NCBI RefSeq assembly: GCF_024139115.2
Contig: NW_026942506.1
Location: 496,001 to 560,000 of the forward strand
Direction: 5' to 3'
Length of the DNA: 64,000 nucleotides
DNA from: Armigeres subalbatus
Taxonomy: Eukaryota > Arthropoda > Insecta > Diptera > Culicidae
The translations under genes were made by a program, and so were the position numbers. Shown here in pieces: positions 33,213-44,498 of this stretch. The notes beneath the pieces were generated by a model. It was given only the letters and a program-made list of their open reading frames with translations, was not told the DNA's origin and searched no databases. How positions within the stretch are numbered: the stretch's first letter is position 1; each line of letters starts with the position of its first letter.

Positions 33213-35098
33213 CCCGGATAAAAATTTACAGTAACTTGAATGACATAACTCATTGAAATACAATAGATTGTCTGGTAAACAATATAAACTATTGTACGCT
33301 TATTGTAAAATGTTCACGGTTGTAAAAGATCTTTATTGTACTTACATTAACATAACAATATATTTAAATGTTACCAAAACATTCTATTATATTTTTATTG
33401 TTCGCTTATGTTTGGTATTGCACATCCAAAAACTAAACAAATTATGAAAGTTTTCGGTTTGGATGATCTGGAAATTCGTCTAATGTAATTGAATTAATAT
33501 AATTTTGGAATATTTCATGGATTTATTATATTGTTGAAATAACAATTGAAAACAATAAAATTACAATAGATTTTCTTATAAAATGAATAAAAATGTTATA
33601 CCGATTCTCAAGTAATATATTTTCATATTGCAAGTCTAGAAATGTTATGCAATAAAAATTGGAATTCAAAAAAATTAAAGGGAACAAAAACTTTTGCTTA
33701 TCATTTTACTCGGAGAATGGCTGGATTCATTTGAGCGTGTACAGTTTTGTTTATAATTAGTGAAAAGATGAAATTAATAAAACTGTATGGTGCAGAAAGT
33801 GTCTTTTTCATTACAGTTTCTGGTGTTGGGCAACGATAGATCACTTCTGTACCGTGGTAAGTATCCAAAGTGTTAGAGTGCGTTAGTGCATCATTACTGG
33901 GCCTGAGCGCGAGTATTTTGATCACACTCGCCGTGCTGTCATTTTAGATTAGTCAAACTTTTTCGCATCGGTTACTATTTTTGGAGCCTGCATTCCGTAC
34001 CGGTAACGTTTGGCATTTTTGGTAGTTCATCAAATAGCAGCGGTGTTATCGCGCTACCAAATTTGGTCTAGCGCGTTTAGTAGCGACCGGTAAAGTGTCA
34101 AGTAATGATACTGGGCTGGCAAACGGCTTATACTCACCACCGGTAATCGTAATCTACAATACTACAAAAGTTCAATGTACATAATGGACGCAGTGGTTCA
34201 TCCCGAACAAAAAATAAATAAAAAAATTATCGTCATAATACCTGATGACATACCTGGTTACATGTATCCTTGTTCCTTTACAGAAATGAAGCTTATGATG
34301 AAATACTGATGCTTGGCCAATCTCACCAACGGGATCTAATAAGAACTGATGCAGGTATTTTTTTTGTTTTCTTCTCGACGTACTTTTTCTAATAAAACTA
34401 ACATTCTTTTATAATTTACATTTTTCACAGGTTTATAACTACATGTATTATTCATCCGGAACAAAGTTAGTACGCTTTTTATACCGAAGTTGAATTTTTC
34501 TCCAGATACAGGCAACTTACCCAACTTCGAAAGTAGTGCGCTGGATTCGCCTAAAGATGCGCTAAACAACACATCAATTAGTTTGACAGATAAAACTTTG
34601 GAAGGAAGTTCGGTTCGGAATTCCCGACAGCAATGCGAGGTAAAATGAGTGAACATGAAGTTTAAACTGATTTAAAATAAAATAATTTGTAAAGCAAATA
34701 ATTGTATTGTATTTTTATTGTAATGTTGGAGTATAATGTATTCTAAATCCTGTTGTATTTCTATTGTAAAACAATAGAAACAGTAATTGAAAACATTTAA
34801 AACACAATGTTTTCTATTATTTTGTCGCTCGAAATCATCCCATTGAAGAACCGTAAAATCAATTGTTTTGCTCAAAATTTTGTATGGAAAATTTTCGATT
34901 TTTTTATTGTAAAGATACATAACAACCCCCCTTTTTTATTGTAAAAGTCCCATTTACCATTCATTTTATCGTGGAAAACCATTATTTCTCATGTGATTTT
35001 ATTGTCGAAATTCCATTATATTCAATGGTAAAAATTATGTCTTAAATGGTGTTGTAACAATAAAATTTATGATATTTTAATGATATTTTTTATCCGGG
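33213..35098. mobile_element. 1.9-kb TIR element with subterminal TTATTGT repeats
   Basis: The ends are CCCGGATAAAAA and TTTTTTATCCGGG, flanked by AT on each side (33211-33212 and 35099-35100). Both subterminal regions are filled with TTTATTGTAAA or its complement (for example about 33300-33420 and 34695-35070), the kind of repeated transposase-binding site found near transposon ends. The core 33700-34650 has normal complexity and contains open, splice-bounded segments on the plus strand. No transposase signature (DDE or CESGF) was seen, so it is probably non-autonomous. Superfamily unknown. Confidence 0.72.
34284..34639 (+). CDS. Two exon-like open segments inside the TIR element, function unknown
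   Basis: Segment one is 34284-34354, preceded by CCTTTACAG and followed by GTATTTTT. Segment two is 34506-34639, preceded by TTTTTCTCCAG and followed by GTAAAATG. Joining them removes a 151-bp intron and keeps the frame (the split codon is G plus AT), giving 68 continuous codons without a stop. The first part is acidic (NEAYDEILMLG) and the second polar and serine rich (LPNFESSALDSPKDALNN). A separate ATG frame, 34184 to about 34306, lies just upstream in another phase and contains IPDDIPGYMYPC. I do not recognise the protein. It could be a captured host gene fragment, a piece of the transposon's own gene, or chance. Confidence 0.35.
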
Positions 35099-35528
35099 AT
35101 GTTATCGATCATTTAGTAATCTGCGTTCGATCACTTATTAGTTTGTCAATAACTCATTCCAAAGGCTAAATTTCAAAATGTGTTGTATGGTGGACTTCTA
35201 TTGCGAAGGTTTTTCTACAACTAACAAGTCGATGTTTGAATTTAACTTATAACGGAGCTATAGCGCTAGTAGCAGTAACTTATACTAAATGATAAAAAAA
35301 ATATCCAAAATTTTAATCATTTAGTATAAGTTACTGCTACTAGAGCTATAGCTCCCTTATTAGTGAAATTAATTGAACGAATTGTTAGGCAGAGTTGTAG
35401 ATAAACCTTTGCTCTAGAAGTCGACCATTTAACATATATTGAAATTTGACCTCTGGAATGAATTATTGACAAACTACTAAATGATCAAATGCATATAACT
35501 AAATGATCGATAACATCCTTGGATACCG

Positions 35529-36470
35529 AAGAAGATCAAGATTTTTAGTCACATTCTTGTTGGATTCACTGCTAATTGATGATTGGGAAGCCGCTAGGCT
35601 TGTGACAAATTGATCGCGAAAAGTCTTGCAAATCCGTTAAATCACTACAGAGGATGCAGAGAAAAGCTCGACTAATTTTTATTAATTTTGCCTTCGGTGA
35701 AAGCATGGATACAAACCCATCCATAGATATTTAAGCATTTAAATGAAAGGCACTAGAAACATTAGTTTTGGAATCAATATTACGATAACATATATTGATT
35801 ATATTATTAAAATGAAACAAATTTAGCAAAAAATATTTGGCAGAAGAAGTTGCGAATACCTTCCTGCTTAACTAACATCCAATACATTTTTCGAGAAAAG
35901 TAAGAACTGTTGAGAACACCCGCATGTGATGCAAATTTCTGGTGGTTTACTGAAAACTAAACATTGCTTTCCACGCATATATGTTAGCACTTGGATGCTG
36001 GCAACTATGGATATAAAATCTTGCGGAAAACTAGCTAATGCTTGCAATAATTTTCGACCCAAAAGAAATTGAATCAATATTTTCTAACGCGCCGCAAGCA
36101 TTTTCTTGTATGCGGAACAGCTTCTATTGGAGCAGTCGGATCACAATTTATTTTTCTGTATTATCGAAAGTGTAAAAGAAAAAAAATCGATCTGTTGAAG
36201 ATCGATTTATTCAGAAAAGTATGGACATCCCTGCACTGTCGTATGAATACTTTTCAACAGTATGACTGTCACTGTAAATTGGCAGGAAGATTAGCTAGAA
36301 TAAACAAGAAGAAAACACGTTTAGATTCCTCTTTGCTCGCTAGATGATGTTGTTATCACCGGCAAATGGTTCGCCATTTCGTTGTATGGAAAAGCTCGAA
36401 GTGAACCATATTGTTAATATAATATATTTGAATTACGGAAGCCATGGAAGTGGGATTTCCGATCGAATGC
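35529..36470. other. No supported gene
   Basis: Unique AT-rich sequence. Frames at minus 35868-36077 and plus 36069-36347 abut but carry no known motif. The latter has a hydrophobic patch and a lysine-rich stretch only. Confidence 0.4.
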
Positions 36471-38640
36471 CTGACATGATTTCTGAAAGTATTGCTAAGG
36501 GAATTCTTGAAGGATAGAAAATTGTTTGAAGTAATTCTCGAATGAATTCCCTAAGTATTTTTGATTCTCTTGAGAATTTTTTTAATGATATTCCTTGAGA
36601 AATGTTGTAACTACTGGAGGAATTTCCAATGGATTACTTAGAGAAATTTACGATGGAGTTCCTGGGAAAATTTATAAGGTATGCTTGAAGGAATTTCAGA
36701 ATGGCCAACTGCATTAATTCCTGGGGTTATTTTTTACGAAAAAATTTTTGGAAGATTTTCAGAACGAACTTTTGGATAAATTCATAAAATGAATGAATTG
36801 TATAAAAATTTTCGAAGCAACTTCTGGATTAATTTCCCAAGGAATTCTTAAGAATATTTGAAGAAGTATAATGATCGATTGACTGCGATCTCGAAATTTT
36901 GTTTTTTTTTAAGCAAGGCGTAAAGCCTTAATTCCAGACTCAAAACAGGGTTTTTTTTTACTATTGTCCGAATTTTTGAAAGAATTCCCAAATAAACTCC
37001 TGGAAGAATTCCCGAAGGAACTCCTTCAGATGTTCCTGAAAGAATTATTTCTGGACTTCCTAAAGTAATTTCCGAAGTCTAGAAATTTATATGAAACTTC
37101 TAATTGGAATTTGTTTGAAAAGTACATTAAAAATTCTTTCATAATTCTTTAGGAAATTCTTTAAATAATTCCTTCGTAAATTTATTTAGATTTTTTTTTC
37201 GAAAATCTTTTCAGGTTGTTCTTCGAAAATTCCTTCAAGAATTCATTCTGAAATTTCTCCAGAAATACATTTGGAAATTCCTCCAGGAATTTCTTTTAAA
37301 ATCCTCCAAAAATTCTTTCGGTAACGCCTACAAGAATAATTTATATGTATAATGCTCATAGCAGTTCCTTCGAATATTCTTATCGGGATTCATTCGAAAA
37401 TCCTGCAAAGATTCCTCTACTGAAACAATATTGAATTCCTCCCAAATTGCCTGAAAGAATTTTTCAAAGGATTTTCTAAAGAGATTCTCGAAGGAGTGTG
37501 CAAAATTTCCGAGGGATACCTAGAAGAACTTCTGATGTAATTCCCGAAGGAATGCTCAAACGAAATTTCAACACGAATATTCGAAAATCTATAGACATTT
37601 CTGGAAGAGTTTCAAAAAAAAACCTCCGGATTAATGACCGAAGGAATTTCCAAAAGAATTAAAATAAAAACTGCTAGAGGAAGCTCTGAAGAAATTGCTG
37701 AGGGAAATTTCGAAGGAATTCAAAGAATTTCTTCCTACAGTTTCTCGAAATAAGGAGAGAATTGGAAGCATTCCGAAGAAATTCCTAAATAAATTTCAGA
37801 AGAAATTCCTAAAGGAATTTCTGATGATCTTCATAAAAGAAATTGTTGAGGAAATTTTCTCATAATTCCTTCTTTAAGTTTTTAAAGAAATGTCTTCGGA
37901 AATGTCTTGAGGAAATTTTAAATGAAATTCTATGTTTATCTCCAAATTAATTCACGGAGAATTTATTGACGAAATCCCTGGAGGACATTCCGAAAAAAAA
38001 ATCATGGAGGAATGTCTGAAGAAATTCTTGCAGAAATGTAAGAGTGTCGCAAATTCCTCAAGTATTTAGTTTGGAAGATCCAATCGGAAATTCCTTTACA
38101 AATTCTTCTAGGAATTCCTTTGATTTTTTTTCCGAAATACCTATGTTTCAGGAATATCTTCGGTTTCAGGAATATCTTCGAAAATACTTCAGGAGAAATC
38201 TCTCGAACTTATTTTAAGGAAATCCTTCGATAAGTCCATTTTTCCGGAAATTCCTGTCGGGATTTTTGACCATTCCTTTACGAATTAGCTTAGGAATTTC
38301 TTTGGAAAATTATTCATCAATACCTACGCAAATTGTATCAGGAAAAACTATCAAAATTTATTTAGTAGAATTCCTATGGAAACTTCTTTAGGAGTTCCTT
38401 AGGACATTTCTCCGGGAATTTATTTAAAGAAATTCTTGAGACTTTCAGATATTCCTTCAGAAATTTTTCGTTAATCTCCCTAGTAGTTCTTTTAGGAATT
38501 ATTAATCCGGAATTTAAGAAGGAATTTTCATTTGAATATCCAGACTGGAATTTCCAAAGAATTTCCTACATGTCTTCAAAAATTCTTTAGAAAATAACTC
38601 CAAGAATTCCTTTGACAGTTTTTTCACGATTAATCAAAAT
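36471..38640. repeat. Long degenerate GAATTTC/GGAAATTCC array
   Basis: About 2.2 kb of irregular 20 to 28 bp phrases such as GAAATTCCTTCAGGAATTTC in both orientations, with GGAATTC cores. No fixed period survives. This looks like a decayed version of the arrays at 30.2 and 55.6 kb. No coding content. Confidence 0.8.
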
Positions 38641-38744
38641 GCAAGGAAAATCATTTTTAGAACAATTTTGGCGTAAGTAATTGAAATTTTAGGGAAAATA
38701 TTCGATATAATGAGTCACGTGCCCCTGAGTCACAGTTCAGAGAC

Positions 38745-39255
38745 AATTTGCAAGCATTCGTGGCAACGCAAAGTAGGTGTCGAAAATATTACAATGTTTA
38801 TTAAACTATGCATTAAGGTTGATGAAAGATCAACTAAATTAAACGCAGATCTCTAATAGGAAATTATGGCACATCTTAACTCACTGGAAGAACAGTTTGA
38901 TCAATATTATCTTGAACTGGCTCTAGTAGATGCTTTGCTACTTTGCAGTCCGTTTTTGATTAAATTGGAGCCTTCCCGATGAAATTCAGAATGAATATTT
39001 CGACATGCAGAATGATTCATCATCTCGTAAATTATTCGATTAAAAAACCTTTTCCGAAACAGCGACCCAGCTTTGGAGATTATAATACCATTTGCTTATC
39101 TATGCGAGAGTGGATTTTCGAAACATCTTCAGATAACTACCAAAGTGAGAAATAGATTGAACATTGATGATGATTTGGGATTGGAATTATGAGACACGAA
39201 AACTCGTATAGCGAAGTTGGTATCACAAAAACAAGTACAAAAATCACTCTGGAAG
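38745..39255 (+). pseudogene. hAT transposase C-terminal relic (ZBED5/SCAND3-like)
   Basis: Conceptual translation gives, in order, MAHLNSLEEQFDQYY (from 38866), PDEIQNEYFDMQNDSS with KLFD (about 38975-39040) and IIIPFAYLCESGFS (to about 39120). KVRNRLNIDDDLGLEL follows, then a TGA at 39190-39192 and DTKTRIAKLVSQKQVQ. The Y-L-C-E-S-G-F-S motif followed by RNRL and DDLGLEL is the conserved C-terminal dimerisation region of hAT transposases. Several stops and at least two frame changes make it inactive. The N-terminal DDE core is not visible. GGGGCCGTGGGTCACTTGG at about 39359 may lie near the element's 3' end. Confidence 0.8.
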
Positions 39256-40795
39256 TGTTACAGAAAGAATGTCATATGTCATATTAGAATGGTGAACGAT
39301 TGAAATGAATTGATTTGAAAATTTATTTTTGTTCTTGATTTCAGGGTGACATATTCAAGGGGCCGTGGGTCACTTGGCTAATCGTTTTGTGAGAATGGAA
39401 AACAATATTGCTTTAATTATTTTAACCGTGTATTTATGATATGGAAAGTTGTCTACTGTTCAAGTCGTCAAGCCTGTGATAAGATGCCTACTATGATTGT
39501 GTTTTGCTTATCAGCCGTACCACATTGGTTTTTCATTTTTCTAAACACTTAATTTCCTCGAACTGGAACCGATAAGTGCAGTTTAATCGAATCGACCATT
39601 TTTCCTGTCATTCAAAAGACTTGCTGAGTTGTGGCCCTTGTTTAAACCTTTATCATCGACGTCAACTCATTATCGCATACCCTGATCGCTACCTTTGTGT
39701 AGGGAGTCAGTTCTGACTCGATGTTGCAAGCAAACAACACGACGACGATGGGCGCTCACCAACCAAGCAGCCAGCGCGCGTTCCCTGTGAGCTAACGGCC
39801 GAACCGGACCGGTAACTGTCGTGGTGCGGTAGTTCTCCATAACAACACGTGAACTCCGTGAGTCTGCGGCGATGATGCTCCACCGTGCCGTGTTTGGTTG
39901 CTGGCTGCTGGTGCTGCTGCTGCTCCGCAAGAGAGCCAAAAGTCGTGACTCGAACAAACTTTTCAATTGTTTGGGGGTGGAACCGGAGTGATTTTTTATC
40001 TTCTCACTCCCCCCCCCCCCCTTCGCCTGGCTTCTCGGTCCGCATTCGCGTCAGCGTTCGTCATTCGTTTGAATGGTGGAATGCCTTTTATCTTCCTTGT
40101 TTCGGGCCGATTTGGATGTTTTTTCGAGCGAGACTGCTGTGGTTGTTGTTGCTGTTGCCATTGTGCTGGTGGTGGAACACGCGGCGGAGACCATTCGAAA
40201 GAAAGTAGTCAAATTGTCCAATTAGGCTGAACAAGCATCGAATTAGACGATCGTATTAATTATCTTGTGGCAGTGAGCCGGGTCCAGTCGCCGCAGCAGC
40301 AGCAGCCCATTTGCGAGAATGGGGTGGAATCCTTGGAGTCTCCGCCGGACTGCGGATGATAATAATAATTTGTGCGACTGGGTGGGAACCGCCGTGCGCA
40401 GTGGGAACCCATCGCGCACCGGCAGAACCCAGTAGATCACAGATCATAGTGAGTTATGATTTCTCCGATGATCGGACGACCTTTCTCGGGAGTGAGAGGG
40501 AAGGGTCATTAATTTCAGATTTTGCGGAATGAGATACTTGTAATTGAACGCTTTCTATCGATGATGGTTTGGTCCTTTGCATATGATAAGTTACGAGACG
40601 AATTTGCATTCACTTCTCGACGATCAAGAAACAATTTAAACGGTTCATAATTATGATAAACTTTTGATATTTTGAATCGGAGTTAAATGAGAAGAGAGAG
40701 AAACGGTTGATAGCGTGACAAAAATAATGGACGTTCTTTATAATATTTAATTTTTTTTTCATTAAACTTACTTCTTTCTACACCACAAATCTAAC
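39256..40795. other. Presumed intron upstream of the Psq exon
   Basis: GC rises between about 39690 and 40450, with CTG/TGC-rich tracts (39900-39925, 40140-40160), a run of Cs near 40010-40021 and CAGCAGCAG at 40293-40305. A 39-codon plus frame, ATG at 39872 to TGA at 39989, begins with a hydrophobic stretch, but nothing supports it as a gene. This may be an alternative 5' exon or promoter region, which is inference from base composition only. Confidence 0.35.
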
Positions 40796-40823
40796 CACCC
40801 ACTTCACCCTCTTCTACTTCCAG
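40796..40823 (+). promoter_or_regulatory. 3' splice site of the Psq exon
   Basis: A C/T-rich tract (CACTTCACCCTCTTCTACTTC) ends in CAG at 40821-40823, and coding sequence begins at 40824. The first two exon bases complete a codon started in the previous exon, so the intron is phase 1. An apparent GTG start at 40823 straddles the junction and is not a real initiation codon. Confidence 0.85.
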
Positions 40824-41557
40824 TGAATCGACCGAAGGGACAGCATTCGGCACCCCGCGGAGGCCCACCCCGGTCCTGGACCAACGCCGAACTGACCGAA
40901 GCGCTGCAGCACGTGTGGAACAAAAAGATGACCACCAGCCAGGCGTCGCGGATATTCGGCATCCCGTACAACTCCCTGCTCATGTACGTCCGGGGAAAGT
41001 ACGGCAAAAGTCTCAAGCTGGAACAGCTGCGAAAGGACTGCATCAGTGGACCCCCGATCGAGCTGCTCCAGATGGGAATGAACAACAACAACAAGGACAA
41101 AAAGGACGGCCAGGACAAGGACATGCCGCTGCATCACCCGGGCGGTAATCCGAACGGAAGTGGTAACGGAAGCGGGTCGGACCAACGGGGCCCCCGATCG
41201 GCGTCCTCCGAACCGGAACTGCTGTCCAGTCCCAATGCCCTGTTTAATCCGTTCCCGCCCGGGTTCTATCCGGACTTTCCCGGTGGCTTTCCGGGACTGC
41301 CCCTCAGTATGCTGAATCTCCTGCCTCCGGATCGGCACCATCCCGGTGCGCACCAGCTTCCGATGAGCATCGACGAGGACTGCAAGAGCGACCGATCGAA
41401 GCAGTCCATGGACGATGACTTCCCACAACCGTTGGCACTGAATCGGTCCTCCGCCCTGAGTGGATCCGGGGCGGGTAGCGGCGGTTCGGATCGGGGGTTG
41501 GATGGACCCCCCACCGACAGTCGACGGGAGATATACCAACAGAACGGACAGGACTAA
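40824..41557 (+). CDS. Terminal exon: Psq-type HTH domain of a BTB-PSQ transcription factor (jim lovell-like; bric-a-brac alternative)
   Basis: The exon encodes about 244 residues ending in TAA (41555-41557). Residues about 17-62 form a Pipsqueak helix-turn-helix: RSWTNAELTEAL, then KKMTTSQASRIFGIP as the turn region and YNSLLMYVRGKYGKS as the recognition helix. Downstream come an N/K/D-rich linker, a glycine-serine stretch, a proline- and phenylalanine-rich segment (FPPGFYPDFPGGFPGLP), and an acidic SKQSMDDDFPQPLALN tail. BTB-PSQ proteins bind DNA through this domain and dimerise through an N-terminal BTB domain, which is not in this window. No AT-hook (RGRP) follows the Psq domain, and the domain sits near the C terminus, which favours the jim lovell class over bric-a-brac. 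The exon is much richer in G and C than its surroundings, as expected for coding DNA. The minus-strand frame of 292 codons is its shadow. Confidence 0.9.
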
Positions 41558-42885
41558 TATATGTACTTTCTTGACCGACTCAAGGCAATGCCGCGGTATC
41601 CCAAGTGGGTAGGTTGAGAAAGGTAGCGAAAGGGAATCGAGAGGCGAAAGCGCGGGAGAAACAGAGTGAAGAGTGAGAAAAGCAACAAACAACTTTCGGC
41701 TGTGTGATACAAATTGATGACGCGATGAACGTCGACAAAGCTCCGAGCAAAGTGCGCGCCAGCCCCTACTTTATCGATGTGGTTGGTGTCCGGGGAGTGA
41801 GAAAGCTGACCGCCAGTACGGTTGACGATGACGGCTGGAGCGAATGAGCCGCTGCATGTCGACTAAGCTTCGGCGGCGGCGGCAGCAAAAGCTGCACAAA
41901 TTAAACAGAGAGCAAAAACAACAAACGAAAACGTGATAGCGGTTAGGTTTTATGTTAGTTCGAATGATTCCTAATGATTTTATTTCTTTGTTTTATAATT
42001 GGTATATTAGTTCAATCATTATTTAAATGCAATGTTATAGTAGAACGAATGCAATATTTTATTTTTGTAATGAGAAACTGTAAAATATTTTATTTTATTA
42101 CGATTAGTGAGCAAGCAAAAATATGCAAGTTAAATCCTTTGGGGCAATATTTATACTCGAAAAATTGTGCGAATAGAGCAAATTAGGTTTAGTTTCGTGT
42201 CTTTTATGATAAGTTCAGTGAGATGGTGCTTTATGGAATATAAGTTTTAGTTCTTACTTGCGAAAGCCAAACACACCGACCGATAACTAAAAGAGAAAAA
42301 CAAATGCAGTGAAAGCAACACAATGACAGGTCTCTTTCAGCAAGCTGAAGAGAACATCCACAAACACGAAAAACAATAGAACTACTAAACGTAAGAAATG
42401 AACAAACGTGCTTCCTGAGTATATAAGTTAAAGTATAAGTTTTAAAATCCAATCTACAGTGAAACTATAGGCAGAGAAACGAATGCGTCACAGATCTAAT
42501 TGAGATAAGTAGCTGGAAAATAGATGGTACAGGACAACCACACACAAACACACATAAACAAACGAAAGAAGGAATCTACTTAACTACGTATAACAATAGC
42601 TAATTTATTTATGAAATCATAACTAAGTAAACGCAAGCATCACACAACGCTGATGTCATAGTAGGAGCAGTATATTTTGGTTACGTTTAGTTTCCATTGT
42701 AGCATAATTTTTATTTTTGTTAAACAATTTGATAGTGGATATCATTTCGAGCTGCTATGATTTATGTATATTCTATTATTTACTCTTTTCCGCACCACCA
42801 GCGTACTTCCAAGAAGAAGCAAACGGGAAAAAACAACAAACGATACAGTATTAATCAAATAAATACAGCAATTTTACACAACTTC
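41558..42885 (+). other. 3' untranslated region of the Psq gene
   Basis: After the stop codon the sequence becomes AT rich with many short A/C tracts and no long frame. It contains a GGCGGCGGCGGCAGC run near 41872. AATAAA at 42858-42863 is followed within 40 bp by the T/G-rich tract TTTTTTGGTTTTGTTTTAT, a normal cleavage and polyadenylation context. Longer alternative UTRs are possible because similar A/C-rich sequence continues to about 43950. Confidence 0.6.
42858..42863 (+). other. Polyadenylation signal AATAAA
   Basis: A canonical hexamer with a downstream U/GU-rich element beginning about 25 bp later. It is the first well-formed signal-plus-downstream pair seen after the Psq stop codon, 1.3 kb away. 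Confidence 0.6.
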
Positions 42886-44320
42886 GATTTTTTGGTTTTG
42901 TTTTATTTCTTTATTTGAACGATCACCCCTACCCATGACAGCCACATATAATCAATAAAAGACTGATATTTCCCTTTTTTGTTTTGACTTTTGTTTGTTT
43001 TTGAAGAAACTTTTCCTCGGTTATTATCTTTTCGATATTTTTTTCTGAAATAGTAAACGAAATAGCCAAGCGTAAGTTGAAGGCCAACCAAAGCAAAAAT
43101 ACATTCGATTTATGTATCAGTGTTACACATGTAGGATAAACGTCATAATTAGGCATGGAAAACACGACTACATCATCAACTACAGCAAAACTACCAACAG
43201 ATACTGAAATAAGAAAAATATCGCGGGAACGGGCCGTAGTCGCTACCATAGTATAGGGCAGTAGGAAACAAAAGAAAACAAACACAGTTGCAAAACTGGA
43301 AACTGAAATGGAACTAATTTTAACTCGCATTACATAGGTTATAACGAGAACGCGGCGTTGTGGACCGCGGTCCCCTCGCCCAAGTGAATGTCTTCAAACG
43401 CAGGTTTTGATTTTCGCTTTTTGGTTTTCGGTTACAGTTGAAATAGGAAATAGACAGTAATAAATGCAAATCTGTTCAATTACCTCAAACTACTCTACTA
43501 GCAGAAAATGGCATACAGAAAGTCGGTATCGGGGAAAAATACGGTAAGATGCCTCCGTTTTTTTGTTTCAGTAACAATAACAACCACAACTACAAACGCA
43601 ATGCAATACAATAGACTATTTTTTTATTACCAAACAGAATAATTGTTGCCGTAACTCAAATCAAACCTTACTTAAACACACATACTCAAAGCAAATGGAT
43701 CACAAACAAACAATAGTTCCTCAATCAGATTGAATGACGGCAGAGTTACAAAACAGGATTATACACATACAAGCTTGCGCAAAAGTTTTTTTTTGCGCAA
43801 AACAACAATAGCCAAAGCCGCCTGACGGCAAACAATAGCAACAAATCAAACAACACAAACAACCAAACCAATAGTCATAGTCGGGTCGCAGCAGTTGTAT
43901 TGGATTTGTTAACAATTCATTGAACCAAAGTTTTTTTTTTCAACCAATGGTGCGTTCAAAGTTACATATTTGTGTATAGGTTTTCCATTTTCGAGTTTTT
44001 AGGCGATGTTATCAGAAGACATTACTACTGGGATGATGCAATGAACAAAACGAACAGTGGGTCTGATCATTTCTGATTATTATAATCGAAGTAATAACAT
44101 GAAATATTTTATACGGGATCGTTTTACAACACAATTTTAAAGGGCGTCGAATTGGTTATCATTCAAGATTTGAATGAGATTTGCACTAAATATACTGCAA
44201 AAAATGAAAACTGTTCTAGATCACTCAATAGAACATTGATTATCACATGCAAAGGAGAAATTAAATTTTTCCTTGGTGGGTTTTTGAGAGTTATTGATTT
44301 TTTAAGAATAATATTATCAC
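42886..44320. other. A/C-rich sequence, no gene; possible UTR extension
   Basis: Many AACAAACAAAC-type tracts resemble distal insect 3' UTR sequence, but there is no frame or RNA structure to annotate. A small GC island, AACGCGGCGTTGTGGACCGC, lies near 43351. Confidence 0.4.
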
Positions 44321-44330
44321 ATGAAGACAA

Positions 44331-44485
44331 CCCAGCCAACACAAAATCGCATATGCTAGCGAATAAGTGTACAAGGTGGAGGCGATATAGGCGCATTCCT
44401 CCATTTGACTGCGTGCAAAATGCACGTATTTGGCCTCCACTTTGTACACTTATTCGCTATGATATACGCTCTTGTGTTTGCTGGG
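44331..44485. mobile_element. 155-bp palindromic MITE inside a SINE target duplication
   Basis: The ends are CCCAGCCAACACAA and TTGTGTTTGCTGGG. Long inner arms pair (GCGAATAAGTGTACAAGGTG and its inverse) around a loop near 44410. AA flanks both sides (44329-44330 and 44486-44487). The uninterrupted sequence ATGAAGACAACGTGACTTA exists at 44956-44974, so the element border is proved by an empty copy. Confidence 0.9.
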
Positions 44486-44498
44486 AACGTGACTTAAT

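Larger units (their letters stand above)
33205..35522. mobile_element. Older palindromic element split by a 1.9-kb insertion
   Basis: Deleting 33213-35098 and one AT joins CAAGGAT to GTTATCGATCATTTAG, the exact inverse of CTAAATGATCGATAACATCCTTG at the right end (35499-35521). ATACCG flanks both outer ends (33199-33204 and 35523-35528), a possible 6-bp target duplication. The undisturbed element would be about 430 bp. It includes a strong inner palindrome around 35258-35356 (GTAGCAGTAACTTATAC and its inverse). No coding capacity. Confidence 0.7.

Noticed and set aside
39872..39991. 39-codon plus frame starting with a hydrophobic stretch
   Set aside because: A CTG repeat produces the leucine run. 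No downstream protein or transcript signal supports a secreted peptide.
40814..41692. 292-codon minus-strand frame opposite the Psq exon
   Set aside because: Shadow of the plus-strand coding exon. The plus strand carries the Psq domain and splice signals.
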